A stretch of 55,059 nt of DNA from Verrucomicrobiota bacterium. Lineage in GTDB: Bacteria; Verrucomicrobiota; Verrucomicrobiia; Limisphaerales; UBA1319. Below the pieces are notes generated by a model that was not told the origin of the DNA, ran no database searches, and saw only the letters and a list, made by a program, of their open reading frames with translations. The DNA lies in NCBI GenBank assembly GCA_022709905.1, contig JAKLHY010000053.1, positions 1 through 55,059 of the forward strand, read 5' to 3'. Positions 27,802 through 36,474 of this stretch are shown piece by piece; position 1 is the stretch's first letter; each line of letters starts with the position of its first letter. The translations under genes and the position numbers were made by a program.

Positions 27802-29196
27802 TCAAACCACATAGGGATAACGCTGGGGCCGATCCAGGAGGCGGTTGGCCTGTTCATCGCCCACGACTTCCTCCATTTCCCCGTCCCAGACCAGTTTTCG
27901 GCCCAGCAGATACGATAGGTTGCCGAGGTTGCACAGCGTTGCCGTGCGATGCCCAATTTCAATGTCCACAGCCGGCCGCAAATGTCCTTCCCGAATCGCT
28001 CTAAACCAGTCGGCCTTGTGGTTCATGTTGAAGTCCTCATATTCGTCGGTCCGCGGGACCTCACGTCCCCCTGGAGGCAGTTGAAAATTGATGGCCTCGG
28101 GATTTGCGGGCTTATACCCCCCCTCCCATTCCAGGACTAACTTTCCGCTGTCTCCCCAGAAGACGTTGCCAAACTCGGTTTCCCCGACTTTGTTGCCGGG
28201 CTGTCCCCATTCAAGGGTCCAATCGGGATTCTTGAACTCGTAGATCACATCCATGTCCACAGGGCAATCCCACAATCCCTTGGCCGGGGCGCGGCCTTTG
28301 GCCTCGACGGTAAAGGAGGTTTGTTGATCGGCCTCCATGCACCAGAGAATGGTGCTGAACTGATGCGCCCCCCGGTCCCGGATTTGTCCTCCGCCCGATT
28401 CCATGAGCCAGCGGAAATTGGCCGGATGATATCGCGGGTTGTATGGCCGCCAGGGCAAAGGCCCGAGCCACAGGTCCCAGTCCAACTCAGCAGGAGGAGC
28501 GCTGTCCGCCACCGGGCTGGCATCCACAGGATTCGCATAATGCCAGCAGGTGACTTTCCTGACGCGGCCCACGATGCCGTTGCGGATGGCGCGACACGTA
28601 TGCCAGCCGCCCTTGGCTGTCCGGGCCTGGGCTCCCACCTGCACCGCAACTTTGTTGTCCCGGGCGGCCCGCACCATCGCCCGGCCTTCTCGCACCGTGA
28701 CCGACGCCGGTTTTTCGACATAAACATGCTTGCCCGATTGACAGGCGTGCACCGTCTGCGCCGCATGCCAATGATCCGGCGTGGCGATCACCACCGCGTC
28801 AATGTCTTTTCGCTCCAGAATCCGACGGTAATCCCGGCAGGATTTCACCCCTGATCCAACGGTCGTCACCGCCGTCTCGAGAAAGTTCTCATCCACATCG
28901 CACACCGCCGCGATCGTTATCTTTCCTTCCTGTTGAAATCGCAGCATATTGCGGACATGGGTCATTCCCATCCCGCCGGTCCCAATGTGGGCAATCACGA
29001 GGCGCTGCCCGGCCCCGATCCTTCCAGGCGCCGCCAGGACACCGGAGGGCAGAATCGATAGCATGCCGGCGCACACCACGCCCTGGCTCAGGAACGAACG
29101 ACGCGTCAAGCCGGTTGTTTCTCTCGCTGAAGATTCGTGTAAAAGCCGCGGGGCCCGCGCCTTCGGGCCAACGTGTCGGTGGATTGAAGTTCTCAT
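27802..29196 (-). CDS. Tat-exported Gfo/Idh/MocA oxidoreductase
   Basis: A 464-residue NAD(P)-dependent sugar or glycoside dehydrogenase. The N-terminus holds a twin-arginine signal (TRRSFLSQGVVCAGMLS), so the protein would be exported folded, with its cofactor bound. The Rossmann fold has IAHIGTGGMGMTHVRNML and the family motif is YVEKPASVTVREG. The C-terminal domain contains WRPYNPRYHPANFRW and GGGQIRDRGAHQFS. In the known pathway such enzymes oxidise glycosides at C3, giving the substrate of DUF1080 hydrolases. The DUF1080 gene immediately upstream, two bases away, supports that role. Confidence 0.9.
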   Translation of the reverse strand: MRTSIHRHVGPKARAPRLLHESSARETTGLTRRSFLSQGVVCAGMLSILPSGVLAAPGRIGAGQRLVIAHIGTGGMGMTHVRNMLRFQQEGKITIAAVCDVDENFLETAVTTVGSGVKSCRDYRRILERKDIDAVVIATPDHWHAAQTVHACQSGKHVYVEKPASVTVREGRAMVRAARDNKVAVQVGAQARTAKGGWHTCRAIRNGIVGRVRKVTCWHYANPVDASPVADSAPPAELDWDLWLGPLPWRPYNPRYHPANFRWLMESGGGQIRDRGAHQFSTILWCMEADQQTSFTVEAKGRAPAKGLWDCPVDMDVIYEFKNPDWTLEWGQPGNKVGETEFGNVFWGDSGKLVLEWEGGYKPANPEAINFQLPPGGREVPRTDEYEDFNMNHKADWFRAIREGHLRPAVDIEIGHRTATLCNLGNLSYLLGRKLVWDGEMEEVVGDEQANRLLDRPQRYPYVV

Positions 29197-29198
29197 GA

Positions 29199-29957
29199 TT
29201 ACGGCTTCAGTTCCTTGACGTAGATATTCTTAAACTGCAGGAGGCTGGGCGGACTGTTCCATTCGCCTCCTTGTTTTCCGCCGTGGTGCTGCAAGGCGAA
29301 ACGACCTCGGGGAGGCAGATCAGGAATCGTCACCGGCGGAATCACCGTCTTCCCGTTGAGCACCACCGTGACGGACTGGCCGCGGACGGTAATCTCGTAG
29401 TGATTCCATTCGCCGACGGGCCGATCCGCCTGCGTGCGGGGGGTCACGGCGGCCTTCAACGCAGGGGGACTCTTAGGATCCATTCGCAGGCCATACATCT
29501 CGCCCGAGCCGATCGGCCAGCACCAAATGTTCACCTGGTGTCGTCCCGAGCCTCGGATAAACACGCCTGAATCGGAATCGGGCAGCGCGAGTTTCATTTC
29601 CTGGCCTCGGATATCCCTCGCGTGAGTGCCATCCGGCAGGATATAGGGCACCCCGGGATTCGTGTAAGGCGTCGCCTTGATCCGCCAATCTACCTGCAAT
29701 ACGAAATCGGTATACTCGCGTTCCGTCCAGAGATTCCTATCCCCCTTGGCCTCGCTTTCCGCATCGTAATCGATGACACCCTCGACGACTTTCCAATGGC
29801 CATTATCGCCCTGGGGGACGATCCATCCCGTCAAATCACGGCCGTTGAACAAGGCCACAAAGCCGTCCGGCGCTTGATTATCGGCCGCATGAATAAAAAA
29901 AACCGAGGCAAACAAAGCCAAGGTCAGAGCTGCTGGATTGGGTGAGGGTCGGTTCAT
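29199..29957 (-). CDS. Secreted DUF1080 protein (3-keto-disaccharide hydrolase family)
   Basis: A 252-residue exported protein. The start at 29957 fits a signal peptide (NPAALTLALFASVFFIHAA). It has a single DUF1080 jelly roll with DGFVALFNGRDLTGW, NLWTEREYTDFVLQVDW, SDSGVFIRGSGRHQVNIW and FALQHHGG. It matches the second domain of the protein at 8147-9544 closely. It is the first gene of the operon that continues through the oxidoreductase, the ceramidase-like gene and the fusion glycosidase. The proposed reaction is hydrolysis of a 3-keto-glycoside in the periplasm. Confidence 0.88.
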   Translation of the reverse strand: MNRPSPNPAALTLALFASVFFIHAADNQAPDGFVALFNGRDLTGWIVPQGDNGHWKVVEGVIDYDAESEAKGDRNLWTEREYTDFVLQVDWRIKATPYTNPGVPYILPDGTHARDIRGQEMKLALPDSDSGVFIRGSGRHQVNIWCWPIGSGEMYGLRMDPKSPPALKAAVTPRTQADRPVGEWNHYEITVRGQSVTVVLNGKTVIPPVTIPDLPPRGRFALQHHGGKQGGEWNSPPSLLQFKNIYVKELKP

Positions 29958-30078
29958 GGATTGAGGATGGATGAAGGGTTCTGGCCGTGGATTGCAGTTT
30001 TGTGCCGTTGTCGGACGTGGGCCAAACATGATTGGGAAGCATACCCTCCCCAACCGCCCTTAGCCAGCTTAAAGAGCC

Positions 30079-30354
30079 TTAGGGTCTGATTCAAAAATCA
30101 CTTCGGGTTTTGCTGGCGGCAGTGTGGCTGTCTGGCGAGGCGCGAATGACGAGCATCCCCGATGGGGTCTGTAAGGAATGAGCAACGAAGCCAGCCAAAG
30201 AGCCCCAGCCCAAGGGGGCGGGGCGTCACCGGGCCATCTGCGTCGCTGGGTGGGCCGTCGAGTATCGCAGAGGATACACTCCCGCCCACCCGCCTCGCAT
30301 CTGGCCCGGTGGTGCTCCCGCCAAAACCCGAAGTTATTTTTGAACAGACCCTTA
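30079..30354. repeat. TIR element, copy 2, supplying the dus stop codon
   Basis: The ends are TTAGGGTCTGATTCAAAAAT and, inverted, TTAAGGGTCTGTTCAAAAAT. The left hairpin (TGGCTGtCTGGC with GCCAGCCA) encloses TGGCGAGGCGCGA, CGAGCATCCCCGATGGGG and GAGCAACGAAGCC. The right hairpin (CACCGGGCCA with TGGCCCGGTG) encloses GTCGAGTATCGCAGAGGATA. Its terminal TTA at 30352-30354 is the TAA stop of dus on the minus strand. The 120 bases between it and the DUF1080 start show nothing else. Confidence 0.82.
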
Positions 30355-31350
30355 AAGCCCCGACACTGATGGCACCTGGACCAACGAGGGAGAGGTCGCG
30401 AAGAATCTTTCCGCGCGCTCCCGCAATTCACCCAACGAGGCTGCATTCGCCAGTTCCGTGTGAAAACCGTGTCCGAATTTGAAATTGGCGGAGAAATACT
30501 TCGAGAACATCTGAATTCTTCTCAAAGCCACCGGCGGCGGGAAATCCTCGAGGATATAATCCAGCAGGCGTCGCCAGATCCGGGCCGGATCCACCGGCTC
30601 GGGGAGGGACCGATTCCAGGTCGCAAAAAGCCACGGCCGAACCACGGCCATCCGGCCGATCATGATGGCACAAGCCGGTTTGAGGTGTTGGGCCCAGGCT
30701 TCCACTTGGCTGGCCTCGATCAAATCTCCATTGGCGATCAGCGGAAGCCCGGTCATGGAGGCGGCCCATGAGAGCAATTCATGCCGGGCGCGGCGCTTGA
30801 ATTTGTCCTCGAAAAACCGGGGATGCAGCACGAGGGCGTCCAAACCGATTTCGGCGAGAAATCGCACCCGCTGTTCGAAGCGTTGCTCCCAGCCGGGCCG
30901 TTGAGTGCCCAAGCGGATTTTGGCGGTTAAGATGCCCGGCCAAAGCCGGCGGGCGTCGCTCACCACCTGGCGCATGGCCGTGTCGTTTTCGAACAAAGCG
31001 CTGCCGGCCTGCTGCTGGCGGACCGTCCAGGCGTCACAGGCCAGGTTGATATCCACCGCTTTCACCCCTTGTTCGTCCAGACGTCCCAGGATCCGATCGA
31101 GCGGATCACCCGCCCGGGTCATCAACTGAAAGACCACCAAACCTTCCTTTGGACAACGACGCAACCAGGGAGACTGATCGAAATCCTCCTTGAGAATCTG
31201 TCGTGCCGCCAGCATCTCGGTCCAAAAGGCGCCGCATCCGCCCAGCTCCGCCACCAACCGTCGAAACGCGCTGTGGGTATAACCCGCCAACGGCGCGCAG
31301 AAACGCGCCGGCGCCAATTCCGTTCCCCGAATGACACAGCGTTCAAACAT
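30352..31350 (-). CDS. dus: tRNA-dihydrouridine synthase
   Basis: This is an FMN-dependent enzyme that reduces uridine to dihydrouridine in tRNA D-loops. The ATG at 31350 is preferred over the longer open frame because it has a GGAG site seven bases upstream and the family begins here (ELAPARFCAPLAGYTHSAFR). The TIM barrel carries VDINLACDAWTVRQQQAGSAL, where C105 is the catalytic-cysteine position, then LTAKIRLGT and LIANGDL near the FMN phosphate site. A helical tRNA-binding domain forms the C-terminus. Length 332, normal. The stop codon lies inside the end of repeat copy 2, so the last residues may have been altered by its insertion. Confidence 0.9.
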   Translation of the reverse strand: MFERCVIRGTELAPARFCAPLAGYTHSAFRRLVAELGGCGAFWTEMLAARQILKEDFDQSPWLRRCPKEGLVVFQLMTRAGDPLDRILGRLDEQGVKAVDINLACDAWTVRQQQAGSALFENDTAMRQVVSDARRLWPGILTAKIRLGTQRPGWEQRFEQRVRFLAEIGLDALVLHPRFFEDKFKRRARHELLSWAASMTGLPLIANGDLIEASQVEAWAQHLKPACAIMIGRMAVVRPWLFATWNRSLPEPVDPARIWRRLLDYILEDFPPPVALRRIQMFSKYFSANFKFGHGFHTELANAASLGELRERAERFFATSPSLVQVPSVSGL

Positions 31351-31737
31351 GAATTCTCCGGGGCCGTCTGTTGTTCTGGGCCCCGTGGCAGACCCATTCA
31401 TTCCAGATGATATAACTTTGTTTTTCCTCCGGCAGGCAACAGTTTTTTCGGCAGCAACGCTTGACGATCCGGCGTTGCCGGGTAGAAAGTAGCGAATTGC
31501 GGTCAGGCGCACCAGGTGTGTCGATATGGTTTGGACGATGAACATTGCGGGTATCGAAGGGGTTGGCCTCTCATCCAGGCATGGCCGTGCCTGGGGCGGT
31601 CGGACCCTGTCCCATGCTTTCAGTGCCCTGTCGGGGATCGCCGCCGCTGCCTGCCCGACCTCCTTGTCTTGCCATCCCGTTAGGCCCGGCGCGCCGGGAG
31701 AACCGCCGGCCGAACATTCCCCATCCATCCCCGGCTC
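31351..31737. other. Divergent intergenic region between dus and the acyltransferase gene
   Basis: No gene is supported. The region holds a near-perfect 20-bp palindrome CCAGGCATGGCCGTGCCTGG at 31575-31594, a possible operator, and an inverted pair GCAACGC/GCGTTGC at 31454-31478 without a T-run. Long open frames across it are extensions of dus without ribosome sites. Confidence 0.5.
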
Positions 31738-32688
31738 ATGACGCGCCCATTTACCAAGCGATTAAAGAACCGTCTGATCTACCTTCTCATCCGATCCCTG
31801 GTCGAGGTAGCCCGGCGTGTCCCGCGACGATCGGGCGTTTGGTTGTTTTCGATGCTGGGCCGACTGGCCTTTTATGTGCCCAACCGGGAAAAACGCCGGG
31901 CCCTGAAACATCTGGGCATGGTTTTTGGATCGAATAAATCACCTCAGGAAATTCAGCGCCTGGCCCGTTCCTGCTGGGGGGACTTGAGCGCCAATTTTTT
32001 CGAAGCGGTTCGTGTGACCACCTGGGATGCCGGCGACCTCGACCGAAATGTCATTCACGATGATCTCAGCCCGTTCACTCAGGCCTATCATCAGGGAAAA
32101 GGCGTGATTGTGGTAACGGGCCATATCGGCTGCTTCGAGTTGCTCCTGCACTTTTTCGCGCTGAAAGGATACCACTCTTTTGCCATTGGCACGCGGCTCT
32201 TCGATTCGCGCATCAATCAGCTGGTGGAACGCGGACGCAGCGGCGAGCGCATCGAATATGTCAACCGCAACGACGTCCGCGGCATGCTCCGGCTCCTGAA
32301 GGAGGGACGGGCCATGGGGGTTCTTATTGATCAGGACACCAATGTCGACGGGGTCTTTGCGCATTTCCTGGGGCGCATCGCCTACACGCCCAGCGGCCCG
32401 GTGCGATTGGCCATGCGATTCGGCATTCCCCTGTTCGTGGTCACGACCCACCGTTTGCCCGATGGCCGACACCAGGTGACCGTGGGCGAGCCCTTTCCGA
32501 TCTTATCGGAGGGAAACTTCAATTCCGATTTGGTCCGCAATGTCGAGGGGGTCAACGCCCGGTTGAGTGAGGCTATTTTGAATCAGCCGTCGCAGTGGGT
32601 TTGGATGCATCGCCGCTGGCGCCGTCTGCCCAACGATCCGAGGTTTGCGGGGGTTCCCAACATCGAAAAATCCGCCACAGCTCCCTGA
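31738..32688 (+). CDS. Lipid A biosynthesis (LpxL/HtrB-family) acyltransferase
   Basis: A 316-residue inner-membrane acyltransferase that would add a secondary acyl chain to lipid A or a related lipid. The catalytic HX4E motif is TGHIGCFELL (H129, E134). The family ending QWVWMHRRWRRL and the segment GVLIDQDTN, where the D is part of the second conserved block, are present. A hydrophobic stretch lies near the N-terminus (RLIYLLIRSLVEVA). No lipid A genes adjoin it. It supports a Gram-negative envelope. The exact acyl donor and acceptor cannot be read. Confidence 0.87.
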   Translation: MTRPFTKRLKNRLIYLLIRSLVEVARRVPRRSGVWLFSMLGRLAFYVPNREKRRALKHLGMVFGSNKSPQEIQRLARSCWGDLSANFFEAVRVTTWDAGDLDRNVIHDDLSPFTQAYHQGKGVIVVTGHIGCFELLLHFFALKGYHSFAIGTRLFDSRINQLVERGRSGERIEYVNRNDVRGMLRLLKEGRAMGVLIDQDTNVDGVFAHFLGRIAYTPSGPVRLAMRFGIPLFVVTTHRLPDGRHQVTVGEPFPILSEGNFNSDLVRNVEGVNARLSEAILNQPSQWVWMHRRWRRLPNDPRFAGVPNIEKSATAP

Positions 32689-32729
32689 TTTTTTGGCCGG
32701 TCTCGGAGATCGGGATGCGGTTCGAATCG

Positions 32730-33611
32730 TTACGGTTTGGGCTCAGTTTTGGGGGAGTCGAGAGTGACTTTGCCTGTGGCCGCCCATTCGGCGCCTCGAG
32801 TCAGCAGCGCCTGGAATCCTGGGGCTTCCATGGCCTGAGTGTCGTGTCCCAAAAGCAGAATAAAGCCCCGGCCCCGGCCAAACTCCGTTGTCATGGCGAC
32901 CGGTTCATCCCCGCCCGAACCGCCTTGGTCCTTTGAGGAAACGGCGGTTGCCAGGACCTTCCGGGGTTGCTGCTCGGCGCGGTGCCAGAGTTCGTCGGTG
33001 ATCCGGAATGGCTCAAGCCCCCGGGTAATCGGATGATCGGGATCGGCGATCTTGACCTCGAAGGTGTGAATCGGGCCATGACCGGTATCCTTGCCCCACC
33101 CACTGCCGCAAAGCCGCCGGTAGTCGGTCCACTCCATGAAACTGCTGCTGCCGGAATGAACCACCACGTGGCCGCCTCCATTCCGGACAAAATCGAGGAA
33201 GGCCCGGCGCATGGGCTCGGGCCACTCTTTGATTTTGGCGTCCGCCGGAAACGCATTCCAATCGCTCAGGATCACGTCGAAGCGCGCAAATGTGGCGGCG
33301 TCGCACAGATCCGGGCGTTCGGTGATCTGGACTGTAAAACGCTTGCTGGCGGTCAGGATGGCCTGAATTTTCGGCGTGGTCTGCCTCCAGTCGTGGTTGT
33401 TCTGGCCGCTGAACAGCAGCACGCGAACCGGCGCGGGCGCCGCCGCGGCGACTGGCAGACACCCCGGGACCAGCCAAACGACGAACGCGCCAGCCAGCCA
33501 GGTGCCAAACATCAACCGCACTGTCATTCGGCTGAAGGCGATCGCGGATCTCCACAGGCGATCTCTTCGGCCCAACGGCCGGGTTCCAAGGGTTGAGAGT
33601 GGTTTTTTCAT
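32730..33611 (-). CDS. Secreted ThuA-like protein
   Basis: A 293-residue exported protein with the ThuA fold, related to class I glutamine amidotransferases. Motifs are VRVLLFSGQNNHDWRQTT, FDVILSDWNAF, GGGHVVVHSGSSSFMEW and FEVKIADPDHPITRGL. The start at 33611 overlaps the stop of the phosphate transporter by ATGA. It leaves an arginine-rich leader before the signal sequence (FGTWLAGAFVVWLV), so an internal start at 33527 is a real alternative. In rhizobia ThuA works with a Gfo/Idh/MocA dehydrogenase (ThuB) on 3-keto-trehalose, which fits the keto-glycoside theme of this region. Confidence 0.83.
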   Translation of the reverse strand: MKKPLSTLGTRPLGRRDRLWRSAIAFSRMTVRLMFGTWLAGAFVVWLVPGCLPVAAAAPAPVRVLLFSGQNNHDWRQTTPKIQAILTASKRFTVQITERPDLCDAATFARFDVILSDWNAFPADAKIKEWPEPMRRAFLDFVRNGGGHVVVHSGSSSFMEWTDYRRLCGSGWGKDTGHGPIHTFEVKIADPDHPITRGLEPFRITDELWHRAEQQPRKVLATAVSSKDQGGSGGDEPVAMTTEFGRGRGFILLLGHDTQAMEAPGFQALLTRGAEWAATGKVTLDSPKTEPKP

Positions 33612-34675
33612 CGCACAAACAGGATGAGCAATCGATAAAAGCCGTAAGCCATCAGCCCGGTGATGGGCAAGGTCAGTACCCAAGCCCAGAGCATGTTGCC
33701 GACAATTCCCCATTTCACCGCGCTAAAGCGCTTGCTGGCGCCAACCCCCATGATGGAGGAGGAAATGACATGGGTGGTGGACAACGGAATCCCGTAATGC
33801 GTCGCCAACTGTATCACGCCGGCGGCCGTGGTCTGGGCGGCAAAACCATGGACGGTCTGCAGCCGCACCATTTTCTGACCCACCGTCTTGATGATCCGCC
33901 AACCGCCAGCCGCCGTTCCGGCAGCCATGGTCACCGCGCAGGCAACCTTGACCCATACGGGAATGGTAAACTCGGCCGTCTTGAGAAAATCCAGCCAGGG
34001 CGGCAGCGTTGCGAACAGGCCGCTCGTCGTCGAGGTAAAAAGAGTCAGGGCAATCACCCCCATCGTCTTCTGGGCGTCATTGGTGCCATGACTGAAACTC
34101 ATCCAAGAGGCGCTGAGCAGTTGCACCTTGCCAAAAAACCAATTGACCCGATGGGGAGTGGCCCGATGCAAAACGAGAAACAGCAACGCCATAAACAGGA
34201 ACCCCAGCAGGATCCCCGCCATCGGCGCCAGGACCATCGGCAGAATCACCTTGGGCCATAATCCTTCCGTCTTTCCCGTCACGGGATTGACCACAGCCCA
34301 ATGAACCACGCTCCATGTCATTTTGGACGCCGCCAAGGTCGCCCCGCAGAGCCCCCCGATCAAGGCATGGCTCGAACTCGACGGCAACCCAAACCACCAG
34401 GTCAGGAGTCCCCAAACAATCGCCGATAACAACGCGCTCAGGATGACCGGCAAGGTCACAAATTGGGTGTCGACCAGTCCCTTGCCAATTGTCGTGGCCA
34501 CCGCCGTGCCCCAAAGCGCCCCAAGCAGGTTGAACGTCGCGGATAAAGCGACCGCCTGCCGCGGGGTCAACACCTTGGTGGAAACCACTGTGGCAATCGA
34601 ATTGGCGGTATCATGAAAGCCATTGATGTACTCAAACACCAAGGCCAATAACAAAATGCCTATTACAAGTGTCAT
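33608..34675 (-). CDS. pit: PiT-family inorganic phosphate transporter
   Basis: A 355-residue inner-membrane low-affinity phosphate/cation symporter. The ATG at 34675 is where the first membrane helix begins (TLVIGILLLALVFEYINGFHDTANSIATV); the 74 upstream codons of open frame are unlike the family. Both PiT signature repeats are present: GFHDTANSIATVVSTKVLTP near the start, and SMSFSHGTNDAQKTMG in the second half (FSHGTNDAQKTMGVIAL). A DUF47 PhoU-like partner, common beside pit, is not found; a true phoU lies 5 kb away in the Pst island. It overlaps the thuA-like gene by four bases. Confidence 0.9.
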   Translation of the reverse strand: MTLVIGILLLALVFEYINGFHDTANSIATVVSTKVLTPRQAVALSATFNLLGALWGTAVATTIGKGLVDTQFVTLPVILSALLSAIVWGLLTWWFGLPSSSSHALIGGLCGATLAASKMTWSVVHWAVVNPVTGKTEGLWPKVILPMVLAPMAGILLGFLFMALLFLVLHRATPHRVNWFFGKVQLLSASWMSFSHGTNDAQKTMGVIALTLFTSTTSGLFATLPPWLDFLKTAEFTIPVWVKVACAVTMAAGTAAGGWRIIKTVGQKMVRLQTVHGFAAQTTAAGVIQLATHYGIPLSTTHVISSSIMGVGASKRFSAVKWGIVGNMLWAWVLTLPITGLMAYGFYRLLILFVR

Positions 34676-35123
34676 TGTCTGCGGTCGGCATGTTAGGGAT
34701 CCTGGATCTCGCTTTCCAACAAAATCGGGATCCGAATCCGCTTTACCAAACTCCGCGCTGCAGACCGCGAGATATTCCCTCTGGCCCTGGATCTGCCCAC
34801 GGCCCTTGGATTCATGCCAACTCGAGCCTGAGACTGGGGATCTCGCGAAACATCGCGGTAGATGGGGAAGGTCCGTGCTCTGTCCGCACCGGCTCATTCC
34901 CCTCTGAACCCGATCAAGATACCGGTATGATCAACGCACTGGCCTTGGGTTGCCGAGGCCCGCTAACGCCTTGAAGACAGCCACAGCGTCAAAGGGCTGG
35001 CGCAATCCATGAGTTGGTGGGCCGCCAGGCAGTTCAATCCGGACTCGGCGGACTGGCTTACAGCAATGTCAGCTGTGAATCCTGGACATGGCACAGCATC
35101 ACACACGCGCGATCGCGGCCTTG
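34676..35123. other. Non-coding interval upstream of pit
   Basis: 448 bases with no supported gene. Short frames have no recognisable family and no PhoB-like 11-bp repeat was seen near the pit start. The interval may hold eroded coding sequence, but I cannot identify any. Confidence 0.45.
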
Positions 35124-36005
35124 TTACAGCATCAGTTTCTTCAAGGCGGCGAAGGATAGGGCGGAACATTCCATCGAGCTCTTGCCATCGGGATAGGTCT
35201 CTTGCTCAAGGGTCACCCATTCGGTTCCACCGTATTCGATGCAACCCTGCAATACCTTTGCCCAGTCCACCGAATCCAGTCCGAGAATCGCCTTCTTGGT
35301 GGAATCGTTGCCAACGATGGTGGGTTTGAAGTGGGTGGATCGCATCCGGCCGGGGTAACGCTTCATCATCTCCACGGGATCCAGGCCCGCCGCCGCTGTC
35401 CAGCCGCAATCCTGCTGCAGGATAACGTCTTTGGTGGTTCGTTCCGCGAAAAGATCCCAGTAGGTTTTGTCTCCGTCCTTCTTGAATTCGGAGGTGTGAT
35501 TGTGGTAACCGCACGCCATGCCCAAAGGCTTGAGCACGGCGGCCGTTTGATTGAAGGTTTCCGCCAGCGCCTTGCTCTTCTCCGGATGGGTGAAATCGCC
35601 GTCACCGGGAACCACGAGGAATTTGCATCCAATCGTTTGATGATATTCGATGGCGCGTTTGAGGGCGTCTCCGCGGAAATTCCCGGTGCCAATATGGGTG
35701 GCGGCCACTTTAAGATTCAGATCGTCCAGTTTCTTTTTGAGCTCAGCCGCCTTCTCGGCGCCATTTTTGGCGTCATACTTGTAATAACCGGCGAATTCCA
35801 CGCCATCAAATCCCAGCTTGGCCACCTCGGCCAAAGTGCCATCGAAGTCTTTCTGGCAGAAATCGCGCACCGAATAAAGCTGAAGGGCCACCGGGAGTTT
35901 CTTCGAGGCCGCCAGGGCCCACGGTGAAGGCGCCAACCCCAAAATGGTAGCTGCCGCGAGGGAATGCTTGACGAATTGTCGACGAGTAAAATGCGTTTCT
36001 TGCAT
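35124..36005 (-). CDS. Tat-exported sugar phosphate isomerase/epimerase-like TIM-barrel protein
   Basis: A 293-residue AP-endonuclease-2/xylose-isomerase-like barrel. The N-terminus has a twin-arginine signal (TRRQFVKHSLAAATILGLA), so it works outside the cytoplasm with metal bound. Core motifs are LQLYSVRDFCQKDFDGTL, LGFDGVEFAGYY, MACGYHNHTSEF and ILQQDCGWTAAAG, where E, H and D would ligate the metal. Such proteins are common companions of Gfo/Idh/MocA and DUF1080 genes in Verrucomicrobiota and Planctomycetota. A DUF1080 remnant lies directly upstream. Confidence 0.87.
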   Translation of the reverse strand: MQETHFTRRQFVKHSLAAATILGLAPSPWALAASKKLPVALQLYSVRDFCQKDFDGTLAEVAKLGFDGVEFAGYYKYDAKNGAEKAAELKKKLDDLNLKVAATHIGTGNFRGDALKRAIEYHQTIGCKFLVVPGDGDFTHPEKSKALAETFNQTAAVLKPLGMACGYHNHTSEFKKDGDKTYWDLFAERTTKDVILQQDCGWTAAAGLDPVEMMKRYPGRMRSTHFKPTIVGNDSTKKAILGLDSVDWAKVLQGCIEYGGTEWVTLEQETYPDGKSSMECSALSFAALKKLML

Positions 36006-36081
36006 AGCGTCCCCTGTCTAGCACGGATCCCGGCTGATTGTCGAGACGATCCTGGAATCACACGGCAACTCTGGCCAGGCT

Positions 36082-36470
36082 CTACGGCAAACGCTGCAGT
36101 CGGATGCGCCGGTATTCCATCTGGCCGCGGTCCCCCTCCAAACCGATCGGACCGGTTGGCGGAACCTTCCAGTTGGTCTCCAGCATTTCCCCGTTGCAGG
36201 TGCAATGGGCCGCACCGTCCTTCACAGTCACCACGATCTCGTTCCATTCCTGAGGTCGGTATTGTTTCAGCGTTTTGTAGGGCCCGGCCAGGAGGTAATC
36301 GCGGCACTGGAGTTGAGGTTCGCGGATGAAGATACCGCTGTCGGCATTGGGTGTGGCCCGAAACTCGAGCTTGAGTTCATAGAGTGTCGGTGAGAACCAT
36401 CGACAGGGCCATCCGCCGAGTCAAGACAAGAGCGTTCCCGTCAAATCGGCGCCTGGATATTTTTGCATAG
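36082..36470 (-). pseudogene. C-terminal half of a DUF1080 protein
   Basis: One frame reads LYELKLEFRATPNADSGIFI, then YRPQEWNEIVVTVKDG, NWKVPPTGPIGLEGD and RRIRLQRLP before a TAG at 36082. This is the second half of a DUF1080 domain. The signal peptide and first strands are absent; a short GADLTG-like stretch just upstream may be all that is left of the start (compare GKDLTG). No in-frame start with a ribosome site is visible, so it is judged broken. It lies between the anion transporter and the sugar isomerase on the same strand. Confidence 0.65.
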
Positions 36471-36474
36471 ATCC

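Noticed and set aside
30000..30350. CRISPR array or tRNA in the repeat-rich intergenic areas
   Set aside because: The repeats are long inverted elements with hairpins; there are no regular short direct repeats with spacers, and no cloverleaf with a TTC/CCA end was found.
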